Shown piece after piece: positions 34,230 to 45,253 of a stretch of 64,000 nucleotides of DNA (positions are counted from its first letter, which is position 1; each line of letters starts with the position of its first letter). Origin of the DNA: Symbiodinium natans (lineage: Eukaryota > Sar > Dinophyceae > Suessiales > Symbiodiniaceae); contig CAJNDS010002117.1 of the NCBI GenBank assembly GCA_905221605.1, positions 537,001-601,000 of the forward strand. Reading direction: 5' to 3'. A program made the position numbers and the translations under genes. The notes beneath the pieces are model-generated. The model did no database searches, had not been told where the DNA came from, and saw nothing but the letters and a program-made list of their open reading frames with translations.

Positions 34230-34682
34230 TTAGCTACCTGCAAACAAAATCCAGCTCGGAGCCGGACGGTGCCGCTCCTGCCAATTTCGGATAGACAGGC
34301 AAGCTTCAAGGTTGTTGCGTGTAGCGCCCAAGGCGAAGGAGCACTGAAGAGAAATGTAGCGCACATGGGTGGTGGCGATGCTGGAGATGCGGGTTATGGC
34401 ATGGTTTTCTTCGGAACGAAAGATCGTTACAGCTTTTTCTTCGCTCCGGAACTTGTAAAGCCCCCCTTGTGCTTCTGCCAGATCGACCTCCACTCGCCAG
34501 AGGCCATCCGCGCGTGCGGTGAGCTGCGCCTCCCGAAGGTGGCGATCGGGCGCCTCCTGAGAATACGAACAACGTGTTTTCAACATCGCAGAATGAGGGG
34601 CTTGCCCTCGTCCAGCCACACATCTCCCTCAAAACCACCTGCGAACAAGCAGGCCTTCACATCCACAGCCCACTCGGAAGGT
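34230..34682 (-). CDS. Two-exon fragment, unknown domain
   Basis: The first segment reads SEWAVDVKACLFAGGFEGDV then WLDE. The second starts at 34556 after gtattctcag|GAG (AG|G) and reads EAPDRHLREAQLTARADGLW then RVEVDLAEAQGGLYKFRSEE. Removing about 55 nt with a GG/GC-type donor joins them in frame. The alternating hydrophobic beta-like pattern suggests a beta-sandwich, but I recognise no family. A 201-codon plus frame overlaps, with less natural composition. Confidence 0.4.
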
Positions 34683-36194
34683 CTTTGCACTGAACAAATT
34701 CCAAAAGATCATGTCTGACGCACAGCTGCACCTCGATGCTACTAGCCTCAGCACCTTATCAGGGAAATTCCTGAAGTATCACGCATGCACCACTACGCAT
34801 CTTGTGAGTCTTGGCTTCTTCTGGGCACTACGGTCTGTTCGCAAATGCCAAGCCTGTAGAATGCTTTGAGTGCCCAGCGTGCTCTGTGCATTGTGCACGT
34901 GCGTTTCCGAGGTCTCAGGCCCCAATACTGAGGGTGCAGCGCGTTCTCGTACAAACGATTTGCAGACAACACACGCAGGTCCTCGGACAGCCACGCTTGT
35001 AGCCTGATGGATCAAGCACAACTTGAAATTCCTAAACATTCTCAACTTAAGCGCATTGAGAGATCCTGTGCCTGCTCTGCAGCTGCACACTGCCACCGGG
35101 ACCGGTGACAGGTAGCCGCTCGGGGCCCGGTGCAGGATCTGCAGGGACCGCTGGCCTGCGATTGAAGTTAGAAAACTTCCCACCGGCCCGATCCGCCGCG
35201 GCACATGACTCGTGGCGGCACATTTCACTTTTCCTCGCTCGGCATCAACTCTGGCTGCCCTGGCTTGCTGCCTCCGTCAGCGCCTGCCTCGCAGGACACT
35301 GCTGGATGAGAGGAAGTCGATGATCATGGTTCAATGAGATGAATCGCATCAAGAATCAAGAAGCCGATCACTGCCCACAGTATAGTCGCAGTGTGTGGTA
35401 TGGCATGCTTGTTGCGACTTGTCACTTACGATTTGCCTGATGTACGCCTTCCAGGGAAACTTGATTGTTTACGTCTGCTACCAACCCTCCAGAATTAGAC
35501 ACAGTTTAATGTTTGCCTCGGTTTTTGACCACCCCCCTCCCCTCCCTCCCTCGCAACTGCACAATCCATTTCGCAGAACGCTTTTCGAAACCACCTTCGT
35601 AATTGCACAATCTTTCCGGGCCGAGGTGCCCCCATGGGGGGGCGGGGGGGGAGGGGTTCTTAATATGAGGAGTGAACATTGAGGCTGGTCGAAATGGCCT
35701 TTTCACAGCTTCCCAGGTATTCCCAGTCCTGATCACGTCAGGTTTCCAGCTCGAGCTGACCACGCCCTCTCCCACCCCACGCTGAAGCCAGCTGTTCTTC
35801 TCCCGCCCTCCCTGCTGTATTGGTGCCCCCGGTGTATTGGCATTATTGGCATGAAAGAGCAGATTGCTTTTGCAAGTTTGAACGAATAAAGATAGTGAAA
35901 CATTTGCTGCCACTTAAACTCAAGGATTAGCTCTTGCTTCTCGGGGTGATAGATTTCGGTGGGTTGGATCTCGAGAAAAACTGCAGCAAAACCTACATCT
36001 TGACAAGTTGCAAGTGAGGCAGCAAGAAGAAGCATAAGCAACCAAATTGCAATTCAGAAGCTGCCATCGCAGCTCTATCATCAAAGTCGCACAAGCAGTA
36101 GCAGCAGCGGCAGCAGGCCAGAAGGGCTTGTGCGAATGCTGACAGAGCCAGGCAGGCGAAACAGATGCCAACAGCGCCAACAGTCAGTGTGCCT
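34683..36194. other. No gene recognised
   Basis: It contains a pyrimidine-rich stretch (35527-35560) and a G-run (35635-35656). Frames on both strands are short or odd in composition. Confidence 0.35.
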
Positions 36195-37026
36195 TTACTC
36201 GCGGCACAAAGTGTGCACAGTGCAGGCAGTAGCAAGGGTGTTGATCAGAGAATGCATAAATGACGGAGTTGCAGATCCCACAAATGCGATCAGAACAGAT
36301 CTCTGGTCTCCGTTCATATCTTTCCTAGAGCTACTCGGCCTTTGCAAAAGACTTAAAGAGCGCGGTTCACTTTTGTCTTTCCGAGTCGGTGTGTCAGGAC
36401 TGCAGTCAAGGCACACGTGGCGTCTTGATGTGGCAATGTGCTGCATGACATTGTCGAGGCTGCTGAAATCGCGCAAGCAGACGGTGCAGCGAAAGGTGCC
36501 ATCCCCCACGTCGGCGACAAAGGGTGCCTGCACAAGCTGTTGCAAGTTGCTGCCAGGTTCGACCCCCTAAAATCCCTAAACAGCATGCAGAATCATGCAG
36601 CAGTACAGACACAGGTCGACATGAGTCGAGGAGAGATGTCCAGCCAGGGCACAACCCGCACAATCAGAAAGGAAAAAATGCAGCGCAGTATGTCTTCGTT
36701 GAACTCCGGCAGACCCGGGTACTCACCGGAGAACATCATGATCAGAGCATAGCGAGATTCCAACATGAGGCTGTTTGCCACCTCGGTCTCGCTAGGCCCC
36801 TGCTCCAGGTGCAGAGCAAAGCCAGCGCAGCCTTTGCAAACCGGTTCCCTCCGCCGTACTCTGGTACTGGCTTCGCTCCACTGGATCTGGCCAGAGCTGA
36901 AGGCTCCAGCATCCTTCCACCGGCTGCAATACCGGCATCGGTAGAAACAAGCTGCCTCCTCAGGTTCTCAGGGTGCGAAACATTGCCAAACCCCCTGAGC
37001 TGCACCCTGACGACCTGTTCCAACAT
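36195..37026 (-). CDS. U1/matrin-type C2H2 zinc finger protein
   Basis: Exon one has an ATG at 37026 (MLEQVVRVQLRGFGNVSHPE) and is exactly 65 codons to a possible AAG|GCTGCG donor at 36832. A middle exon reads SETEVANSLMLESRYALIMM then, past a GTGAGT-like site, GLPEFNEDILRCIFSFL. The last exon starts at 36566 after gggattttag|GGG. It carries FRCTVCLRDFSSLDNVMQHI then ATSRRHVC (Cys-x2-Cys-x12-His-x6-His), the spacing of U1-like/JAZ fingers that bind RNA or dsRNA. It ends LCRE-stop at 36195. The intron after exon one would be only 32 nt, so that junction is doubtful. 'LPEFNEDILRCIFSFL' also looks F-box-like, which is weak. Confidence 0.5.
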
Positions 37027-37040
37027 AAGCGGCCAGACCT

Positions 37041-37072
37041 CCCTGTCTCTCTCTCTCTCTCTCTCTCTCTAA
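37041..37072. repeat. (CT)n microsatellite
   Basis: A perfect or near-perfect (TC)n tract just upstream (minus sense) of the zinc finger gene's ATG; there it reads (GA)n. Confidence 0.85.
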
Positions 37073-37178
37073 ACCGCAGACATACCAGTACTGAATTGCA
37101 GCGGGGGTTCTGCGCCCAAATGCCGCGCACCATGTGGCATGCGTGAGACAAGATGCCTGGTGGCAGTGTCGGATTTCT

Positions 37179-37649
37179 CTAACCCTCGGCTCGCAAAACC
37201 GCTAGAGCTTGCACAGAGCAAAGAATCCCCTTTCTGTGATGAACACGGTGCACGCTTCCGCGATGAAAATAGTGTCGCATACGCTGAGTGAGATCGTAGA
37301 TCGGAGAAACCCTCAACCCCGAAACACCTGATGTAAAAAGACACCCGCTGTGCAAAAGGCTGTACAGTATACCAACGCATAGCTCAGTGATGCAACCCCG
37401 AACCCAACTCAACGCAACTAAAACCTTCTCAGTCGCCTCTTCTTCAAAGTGTGCCTCTGAACCCTGAAGCTCCTCACCCCACGGGCCTGACTTTAGCTCG
37501 TCGAGCTCCACGGCGGCATGGCCAGTGTGTTCAGGAGTTCTTCGGGCTACTAGTGTAACGAGGATTCTGCTGAAGCTCTTCAAGAATCGGCACCGATGGT
37601 CTTGAAAAGTGAAATCGAAAGGCCTTTCGATGTTCTCACATTGGCACAA
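37179..37649 (-). CDS. Candidate exon, unknown
   Basis: The minus frame reads NIERPFDFTFQDHRCRFLKS, then LVTLVARRTPEHTGHAAVEL and an acidic EEEATEK ending at a donor-like AAG|GTTTTA. Composition is natural. It could be a separate gene or a 5' exon of the zinc finger gene, though that gene has its own ATG at 37026. Confidence 0.35.
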   Translation of the reverse strand: MCQCENIERPFDFTFQDHRCRFLKSFSRILVTLVARRTPEHTGHAAVELDELKSGPWGEELQGSEAHFEEEATEKVLVALSWVRGCITELCVGILYSLLHSGCLFTSGVSGLRVSPIYDLTQRMRHYFHRGSVHRVHHRKGILCSVQALAVLRAEG

Positions 37650-38706
37650 GCAGGAGAAGCTTTGAGTTCAAGAGTCTGCATCTGCAAAATTCTGCAAACA
37701 TCCGGACTCGCAGCATGCTCTTGCGTGAACAAAGCCAACAAGTAGCCACAACCTTTCGACGGCTGCTTGTTTGTGATGTCTGCTAGTGGCCGAAACCCAA
37801 AGAGGAAGTCTTAGGAAGTGCTAAAATTACCGAAATCATCTTAGACACAATCCTAAATCCTGAGCGCAGGCCCAGGCCTGAGCAAGTCATCCAGGATGCT
37901 GGGTGTGGGGCGTGCCTCAGTCCAGTGAGGAATCCAGGCTTCAGGATGATCAAGGATGTTCGCAGTTTCAGGATGTTTCAGGTTTCGCGATTTCTCGTGG
38001 CATGGCTTGGCCACCTTTGCCCACCTCCCCAAAACCCCGGCCCAACCACCCGCACCTCATTTTTGCCAGAACCTTCACCCTGCCAAGCTCTCCAAACCTT
38101 AAACTCAGAAGCCCCGAGCCCTCATGAGCCCCCTAATTCATTGTCTGGCCCGGCTTGCCCAACACAGCCTTAACCTTAAGCCTGCAGCCTAAACCCCAAG
38201 CGCGCTTCGGCCCTCCTGGCAAGAAAAGCCGAAAGTAATTGAGTCTTGGCTTTAACCCTCAAAGATAGGTTAGGGCAGTTTTGGCGCCTGGGACGGCGTG
38301 GGGTGGGACAAACATGTTAGATGCCCTCCACAATCGGGCCATGGCTGCTCGTCGCATTTCCCGAAGCTTTCGAGCCTCGTCTGCATCCTAACCTTCACAG
38401 CTTCTGCGACAGCAAACCCTAAACCATAACCCCAGCCCCCAAACCACGCGGGGGCGGGGGAGGGGGGGGGACCGGGCACGTCCTGATCCGACAGACACCT
38501 GCGTGCTGCGCACGCACTTATAATGGGCTGGGGCAACGGGACAACTTTGGAGCCAGAAGCCCGGGCGAGGGGACGACGTTGGAAGGGGGCGAGGGCTGCA
38601 GGGTCGCGTTGAAACCAGAGGAAGTGGTTGAACAGCCCATAGGACAATTTATGTCCAGCCTACATTCCCTAGGAGTCCTTTTCTTCCGGTTAGGAAACCC
38701 TATATT
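37650..38706. other. No gene; degenerate telomere-like words
   Basis: Phrases such as 'caaaccctaaaccataaccc' (38412-38431) and many 'cctaaa/ccctaa' words echo the (CCCTAAA)n telomere type, but without a regular array. A G-run lies at 38450-38470. Confidence 0.4.
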
Positions 38707-39697
38707 TCAATAGGCGACCCAGAATGTTTTTGAAATGTTCAGGTCCCAATAGAAAAACAACATAACAGAACAATCCGAGGATGAGGGAGCCCAACCCTGC
38801 CCATTCACAAACAAACTGATCCAAGGCACGCGCCGCTTTCGATTGGAGGGGGGGGGGGGGGGGAGGCCCCCCCGACGAACAATTGCAAAAATATGGAAGA
38901 ATGGTGCTCGTTTGCAGACAGGATGGTCAGGAGGCATTGCTCTGCCAGGTTTGGGAGCGCTGACCTTTTTGGGGTTTGAGCAGTGGTTCAGGCCCATTAA
39001 GCCTTGACTTCTCTTTGAACGAGGACTTTCACATTCGTAGGAACAGTGTTGGGTCTTTGTTCCCTTTTTGAGCTGCATCCAGGCCAATCGTTGCATGAGC
39101 TGTGAGGACAACGTGTTTGCAGCCCAAAGCGCTAGAAGCCCGCATGACTCTGCAGTAGTTACTCAGTAGTTGCGATGGCGAGGATGATCCCGATGTCTTT
39201 GCCGTAGTTGCGGCGGGCCTCTCTATTTTCGAGGAGAGGCCATTCAGCTGTCTGGACGAGTCCTCAACTGCTGCTGGCCGGCAGCATGCAAGTTCATGCA
39301 AGTGTGACTTGGCCCAGTGGTGCTGAAGCTTGCAGGTTACTGCCCCGCCCCACATGAGTGCTGGTGTTAATTGTCATTCTTCACGACGGCCAAGCAGGAA
39401 TGTCCAAGTTTGCAGTCCAACAACGCCAAAAACGACCGTCTCATTTATTGAGTTGGGCGGAGGCGGCGTGTGTAACTCGACCATGTTGGCATCGGCGCTT
39501 GGGACCACTGGGATCAGGATGGGAAGAAACCGCTGGTCAAAGAACACAGCAGCAGATGAACGGGTGAAGTCGCTTCGTTCAGGCCTTGGAAGGAGATTCC
39601 AGAATCGAAGACGGTAGCTGGCAGTGCCCATACCTGTTCCTTCCTTCCTTCTTTCCAGCGCATGTGATCCCCGAAGGGACCGCCCCAAGGGGCACAC
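38707..39697 (-). CDS. Candidate exons, unknown
   Basis: The frame 39355-39029 opens with an ATG (MWGGAVTCKLQHHWAKSHLH) and reads a Ser/Ala-rich segment then HVVLTAHATIGLDAAQKG. Upstream, 39697-39374 reads FFDQRFLPILIPVVPSADAN then MVELHTPPPP. Both have plausible composition but no domain and no firm junctions. Confidence 0.3.
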
Positions 39698-39719
39698 GTT
39701 ACTGAGTCAGCACCTCTCG

Positions 39720-39769
39720 CGCTCCCTCTCTCTCTCTCTCTCTCTGTCTCTCTGTCTTTCTCTCTCTTG
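39720..39769. repeat. (CT)n microsatellite
   Basis: A run of tctctc with a few ctgt interruptions. Confidence 0.85.
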
Positions 39770-40384
39770 CTCGCGCCCACTACTGCATGATGTGCTGCTG
39801 ATGTGCAACTCCAGATTGCGGAAGACCCAAAATCACACGGACTCAGCACAGCAGAAGCCAAGCCACGCTCGAAAGGCTGGCAGCTTTCGCCCTGTCCCGT
39901 ATGCGGTCAAGGGCAGATTCCATTGGCTGCGGCTTGTGCGCACCATCTTCTGTGATGTTTTTTTTCTGGTTTCATGCCCCATGTGAAGGGTCTAATGCTA
40001 TGGCATCGATGCTGGCTTCTTGTTTGCTCGCCACTTCCTGTGTGCGGTGCGAGCCACAGCGGGTGGCTAACAAAGCATGAACGTGCAATGATCAAACTAG
40101 AAGCAGTGTCTTGAAGCTCGAGCAGAAACGCGGAACAAAGGGTTCGAGCAAGCTCGCCACGGACATGTGACACCTAGGCGGGAGGGTGGTTTCAACTCGA
40201 AGCCAACATGCAGCGGGCTTGGAGCGAGAGCCGTGGCGCGCCATCGAATCCTGAAACGAGCCCTCCCAAGAACCAGGCAACGGAGGGACGGGGTCGCCCA
40301 CTGGCAGCGCAGCGAGGGCCTTGCGGAGCTGTTGAGGACGTGGGTGGTACACTCGCATTTTGCAGGAGTGTCGATGTTTTTTTT

Positions 40385-40660
40385 TGCTAGACGGTGGTCT
40401 TTCATAGATTGATATTTATATTTACATTTATATTTATATCTATATTTACATTTATAGTTGTATTTATATTTATATTTATATCTATATCTAGATCTATATC
40501 AATATCTAATCTATATCTATACATCTATATCTATGTTTGTATTTATATCTATGTTTATATTTATAATTATATGTATATGTAAATTTATGTCTATATTTAT
40601 ATATTTATATATATATATATATATTATATATTTACATTTATGGACATATGTATATATGAG
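40385..40660. repeat. (ATATTT/ATATCT)n AT-rich satellite
   Basis: Hexanucleotide words tatatt, tacatt and tatatc repeat for about 270 bp, merging into (TA)n near 40608-40630. The open frames are artefacts of low complexity. Confidence 0.9.
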
Positions 40661-41199
40661 GACTTTTTGTGGAATTCAAGCCGCTCGAATTGAAGTCCCA
40701 AAACTATTTCAAAGAGGCCCCCCAGGCCAAGCAGATGACAGAATCTCTAACCAAGTTTGACCTTGATGCTTTAAACGTTTGCTTTTTACCGGCCCTGTCG
40801 GCATTTCAAGCGCTAGCTTACAACCTTCTCCCCTTCTAAGTTACTTCTGAGACCCACTCTTTCCAAGCAGGGATGTGGATCCCCTTGGTACCCTCGTGGT
40901 ATGGTCGGGTAGGATCGTGTAGGGAGGGAGGGCTTACTTGGGATGACACCCTTTTTGAAACCAGGCTCTGAGCATCAGTAACCTACACCGTGAGCCCCAA
41001 CACTCTAGAACCCTAAGCCCCAAACCCTAAACCAACCTGTTCGGCATTTCTAACTAATATCACTTGTATAAGATACAAGGGTGACCTTCAAATGCTCAGA
41101 GCCGAGGACAACGAAAGCTAGCCTGGATTGATGCCGCTATCCATTAGACACACCACTGCCACCGCCTCACCACCATCGCCACCACCATCGCCACCACCA
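40661..41199. other. No gene recognised
   Basis: Near 41000-41036, 'aaccctaagccccaaaccctaaacc' again resembles degenerate telomere repeat. Confidence 0.4.
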
Positions 41200-41365
41200 C
41201 GCTCCACACCCCACACCCCACACCCCACACCCCACACCCCACACCCCACACCCCACACCCCACACCCCACACCCCACACCCCACACCCCACACCCCACAC
41301 CCCACACCCCACACCCCACACCTCACACCCCACACCCCACACCTCACACCTCACACTCCACCATA
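41200..41365. repeat. (CCCCACA)n heptanucleotide array
   Basis: About twenty near-perfect copies of CCCCACA, with a few CCTCACA variants toward the right end. The unit length matches a plant/dinoflagellate-type telomere unit but the sequence differs. Confidence 0.9.
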
Positions 41366-41824
41366 CACATCCACACTCCACGATACCCCAACACCGTGAC
41401 CACCACCACAGGGCACCACACTCCACACTCGACCATGCATGCGCACACGGAGACCGCGCGATCCAAGTCGTTACACGTCAGACTCCACCAAACACCGCTA
41501 CAAAACTAAATGCCACCACACAGCGCACCGCCACCACACACCCCACACCGCAACACATGCTCTGACAGAAACCGGAATCGATCCACGTCCGTCAAGCTCT
41601 CCGAAACAAGACCGCGATCCATAACGCAACGACCTCGGATCAATCGCCAGCCATCTCCCGCCCTCCTTTAACCGATAGATTCGATGAATTGCCCCCCCCC
41701 CCCCAATTTAAAATCAAAAAAGGAAAAACACCGACAGATTCAGTACCCTACCCTCATTTTCAGATAACATGCAACTTGACCGGGGTTGGACCAGTCCCTG
41801 GCCAAAGCAAAGCCTAGCTACGCT
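41366..41824. other. CA/CC-rich DNA without a gene
   Basis: Low-complexity extension of the heptanucleotide array, then a C-run at 41692-41703. No credible frame. Confidence 0.4.
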
Positions 41825-42390
41825 TTATTTCGTGCCATGGTCTAAATTCCAAACAGCGAGTGAGCACTCACACTGCGGGCGTTTTGGGGTAGTCTTTTCA
41901 TGCTTGCGAATCGTGAAGTGATGAAGGCCGGTGATGCAACCACCTTCCCTTTCAAGCAGGCTGGCCCAATCCCAATCTTGAGCCAACACGGTGGAATGTG
42001 TGCTTGCGATGGTTGGCAGGATGGCCTGAGGGAACCCCAGCAACAAGACGTCGGCTTGTCTGGATGAATATAGTGTGCGGATGTCACCCGCTCAAGATCG
42101 GAAACTGCCAGCCTTGCCGAGGTTCTTGGCAACTTTGGGCAACACGTCGCCCTGAAGAACATCCTGCCCAGTGCTGCGGAGCGCCGTTGAACTAGGGAAT
42201 CGCATGGTCAGAAGTGCACAAGACAACACCTCTTTACCACCAAGCCTTGCGCACGCAGGAGGGCCAGGACCTTGTTCAGTTTTGTTGCCAAGTTGGTCAA
42301 ACGGTGAGGCCGTGTTGGCATGAATCTGATTAATGTGGACATCTCCGGATGAAACCTCTTCATGGTCCCAAGTTCCGACCCCTCCCCGGC
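41825..42390 (-). CDS. Last two exons of an unknown protein
   Basis: The upstream exon (about 42390-42113) reads TWDHEEVSSGDVHINQIHAN then ASPFDQLGNKTEQ, and ends GDVLPKVAKNLGK. An 87-nt GC-AG|G intron (42026-42112, phase 0) joins it to AILPTIASTHSTVLAQDWDW, ASLLEREGGCITGLHHFTIR and a basic tail, stopping at 41825. Both junctions follow the local splice rule. No family recognised. The gene sits in an island between the (CCCCACA)n and (GT)n blocks. Confidence 0.5.
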
Positions 42391-42734
42391 CCCTCCTTGG
42401 AAAAGCAGCCCTTCAACCAGCAAACAGCATGCAAAAAATCAGGACTCAGCAGCAAGTCGCTGCGACTGTCATGTTTCTTACCATCCTGAGCCTAGCAGTC
42501 CCAGGAGTCCTATCTTCTGAAATGACAGAAGCCCGAAATGTAGTAGGGCACCGGCTTGAGGGAGGATGGGGTCATGCCCGCGCGAATCGCGTCCTCTCGA
42601 GCGCAACCGTTGGCATAAAAATGAGACCGTGACCTGACACAGTCCGAGTCTAGGACCAAGGAAGAGTTTAGGACCAAAGAAGATGTGCCCATTAACCCGC
42701 CGATCTGGCACGCTGAGGGTCCGTGCGATGTGCG

Positions 42735-42987
42735 CGCGATGTGTGTGCCACATGTGTGTGTGTGTGTGTGCCACATGTGTGTGTGTGTGTGTGCCACATG
42801 TGTGTGTGTGCCACATGTGTGTGTGCCACATGTGTGTGTGCCACATGTGTGTGTGTGCCACATGTGCGTGTGCCACATGTGTGTGTGTGTGCCACATGTG
42901 TGTGTGTGTGTGTGTGCCACATGTGTGTGTGTGTGTGTGTGTGTGTGCCACATGTGTGTGTGTGCCACATGTGTGTGTGTGTGTGCC

Positions 42988-43034
<47 letters not shown>

Positions 43035-44252
43035 CACATGGTTGTGTGTGTGTGTGTGTGTGTGCCACATGTGTGTGTGTGCCACATGTGTGTGTGTGCC
43101 ACATGTGTGTGCACATGTGTGTGTGGTGTGTGTGTGCCACATGTGTGTATGTGTGTGTGTGCCACATGTGTGTGTGTGTGCCACATGTGTGTGGTGTGTG
43201 GCCACATGTGTGTGTGTGTGTGTGTGTGTGCAAATGTGCGTGTGGGTGTGGGTGTGTGTGTGTGTGTGCGTGCGTGGTGCGTGTGGGTGTGGTGTTGTGT
43301 GTGTGTGTGTGTGTGTGTGCGTGTGCGGTGCGTGTGCGGTGCGCGTGCGCGTGCGCGTGCGCGAGTGAGCAGTTGCGAGTGGCGCGCGTGCGAGGGCGTG
43401 AGTGAGTCGTGCGTGACGTGAGGTGGTGAGTGAGTGTGTGGAGTGCGAGTTGTGGTGAGTGAGTGAGGATGTGTGGGTGTGAGTGAGGTGTGGCGTGGGG
43501 TGTGTGGGTGTGCGTGGGTGTGCGTGGGGTGTGCGTGGTGTGCGTGGTGTGCGTGGGTTGTGAGTGGTGGTGTGTGGGTGTGAGTGGGTGTGCGTGGGTG
43601 TGCGTGGGTGTGCGTGGTGGGTGCTGCGGGGTGCGTGCGTGGGTGCGTGAGTGGGCGCGTGCGCGTGCGCGTGAGCGCGCTTGCGCGTGGCGTGCGCGTG
43701 CGGTGCCGTGCGCGTGCGCTTTGCGTGCGGTGCGTGGGAGCGGGCGTGGGCGGGGAGGGCGGGCGGGGCGGGCGGGAGGCGGCGGGCGGGCGGGCGCGCG
43801 AGCGCGCAGTGCGTGGTGCGTGCGTGCGTGCGTGCGTGCGTGCGTGGGGTGTGTGTGGGTGTGGCGTGTGTGCGTGTGTTGCGTGTTTCGTGTGTGTGTG
43901 CGTGTGTGCGTGTGTGCTGTGTGTGTGCGTGTGTGCTGTGTGTGGCGGTGTGTGCGGTGTGCGTGGTGTGCGTGTGTGTGCGTGTGCGTGCGTGTGTGCG
44001 TGTTGCGTGTGGCTCGTGCGTCTGTGCGTGTGCGTCTGTGTGCGTGGCGTGTGCGTGTGCGTGTGCGTGTGCGTGTGCGTGTGCGTGTGCTTGTGGTGTG
44101 GTGTGTGTGTGGTGTGTGTGTGTGTGTGTGTGTGTGGGGTGTGTGTGTGGTGTGTGTGTGTGTGTGGTGTGGTGTGTGTGTGCGTGTGCGTGGCGTGGTG
44201 GTGTGCGTGTGCCTGTGCGTGCCTGGCGTGTGCCTGTCGTGTGCGTGGCGTG

Positions 44253-44296
<44 letters not shown>

Positions 44297-44335
44297 TGTG
44301 TGTGTGTGTGGGTGTGGGTGTGTGTGTGTGTGTGT

Positions 44336-44378
<43 letters not shown>

Positions 44379-44790
44379 TTGGGCCTGTGTGCCTGTGCCT
44401 GTGCGTGTGCGCGTGGGAGTGTGTGCGTGGGCGCATGGGCGTGTGTGGGTTGTGGGTGTGTGGGTGTGTGTGTGTGTGTGGTGTGGGTTGTGTGTGTGTG
44501 TGTGTGTGTGGGTGTTGTGTGTGTGTTGTGTGTGTGTGTGTGTGTGCGTGTGTGCGTGTGTGCCCGTGTGCGTGTGCGCGTGCGCGTGCGCGTGCGCGTG
44601 TGGGTGTGTGTGTGTGTGGGTGGGCGTGCAGGCATGCATGTGGGCGTGAGTGTGGGGTATGCATGTGGGCGTGCCTGCGGGCGTGCCCTTGTGCCTGTGT
44701 GGGTGCGTGCGTGTGGGCGTGCGTGTGGGCAGGCGCGTGGGCGTGCGCATGTGCGAGAGCGTGCGCGTGGGTGTGTGGGCGCGTGTGTTG
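42735..44790. repeat. About 2 kb (GT)n block with GCCACATGTGTG higher-order repeat
   Basis: From 42735 to about 43215, (TG)n runs of 8-40 bp alternate with GCCACATG. From about 43220 to 44790 the array is (GTGC)/(GTGG)/(GTGT) mixtures. It opens frames of 200-890 codons on both strands (His-Thr or Val-Cys), all simple-sequence artefacts. Confidence 0.95.
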
Positions 44791-44794
44791 CGAA

Positions 44795-45175
44795 ACTTCC
44801 ATGCCGTGGAGTTCCGGTCCTATGCTACTTGCGAGGTTTCGATTTTCGATGCCCCAGTGTTCCGGCCCTGTGGCATTTGTGGTGCCACGATATTTGCAAA
44901 GTCTTCCATGCTCCGGAGCTCCGATCCCACCATGTTTATCAGGCTTTCGATGCTGCAGCGTTCGGCTGCCATGGTGTTTTGCGAGGTTTTCGATGCCGCG
45001 ACGTTTGCGTCTGAAAGCTTTTTCGCGTATTAAGTTTGTACTGCAAAGAACGAGTTTCCAGCTCCAGGGCTCCGGGAGGCCTCTGACAAGCCTTTTCACG
45101 TTTTGAATTCGTACTACAAGATCGAGTTTCCAGGATGCCTCCAAGAGGCGTTTCACGTACTAAATTTGTACAAAC
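44795..45175. repeat. Two degenerate short tandem repeats
   Basis: 44795-45010 has about five copies of a 40-50 bp unit, 'ttncgatgcnccggngttcgg' + 'nccnatgntatttgcnaggt'. 45015-45175 has about three copies of 'cgtattaagtttgtactnca' + 'aagancgagtttccag'. The divergence suggests age. Confidence 0.65.
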
Positions 45176-45231
45176 AAAAGAACGAGATTTCCGCCAGACC
45201 ATCCGATCAAAAAGATCAAGGATCGAGAGGT

Positions 45232-45253
45232 GTTTAGCCAAAATGGCCACGAT
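45232..45253 (-). other. Possible relict of the dinoflagellate spliced leader
   Basis: Read on the minus strand, these 22 bases match the known dinoflagellate trans-spliced leader at 18 of 22 positions, including the 12-base core GCCATTTTGGCT. Such relicts arise when a trans-spliced mRNA is reverse-transcribed and reinserted. The downstream minus sequence (to 44939) is open in two frames but shows no domain. A chance match remains possible. Confidence 0.3.

Noticed and set aside
38400-38440. Interstitial telomere array
   Set aside because: Only isolated CCCTAAA-like words occur, with no tandem order.
41128-41565. 145-codon His/Pro/Thr frame
   Set aside because: It is the translation of the (CCCCACA)n array.
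42478-45156. 892-, 746- and 647-codon frames on the minus strand and 200-540 codon frames on the plus strand
   Set aside because: They consist of His-Thr or Val-Cys dipeptide repeats read from (GT)n and stay open in all frames of one strand, the mark of simple sequence rather than coding.
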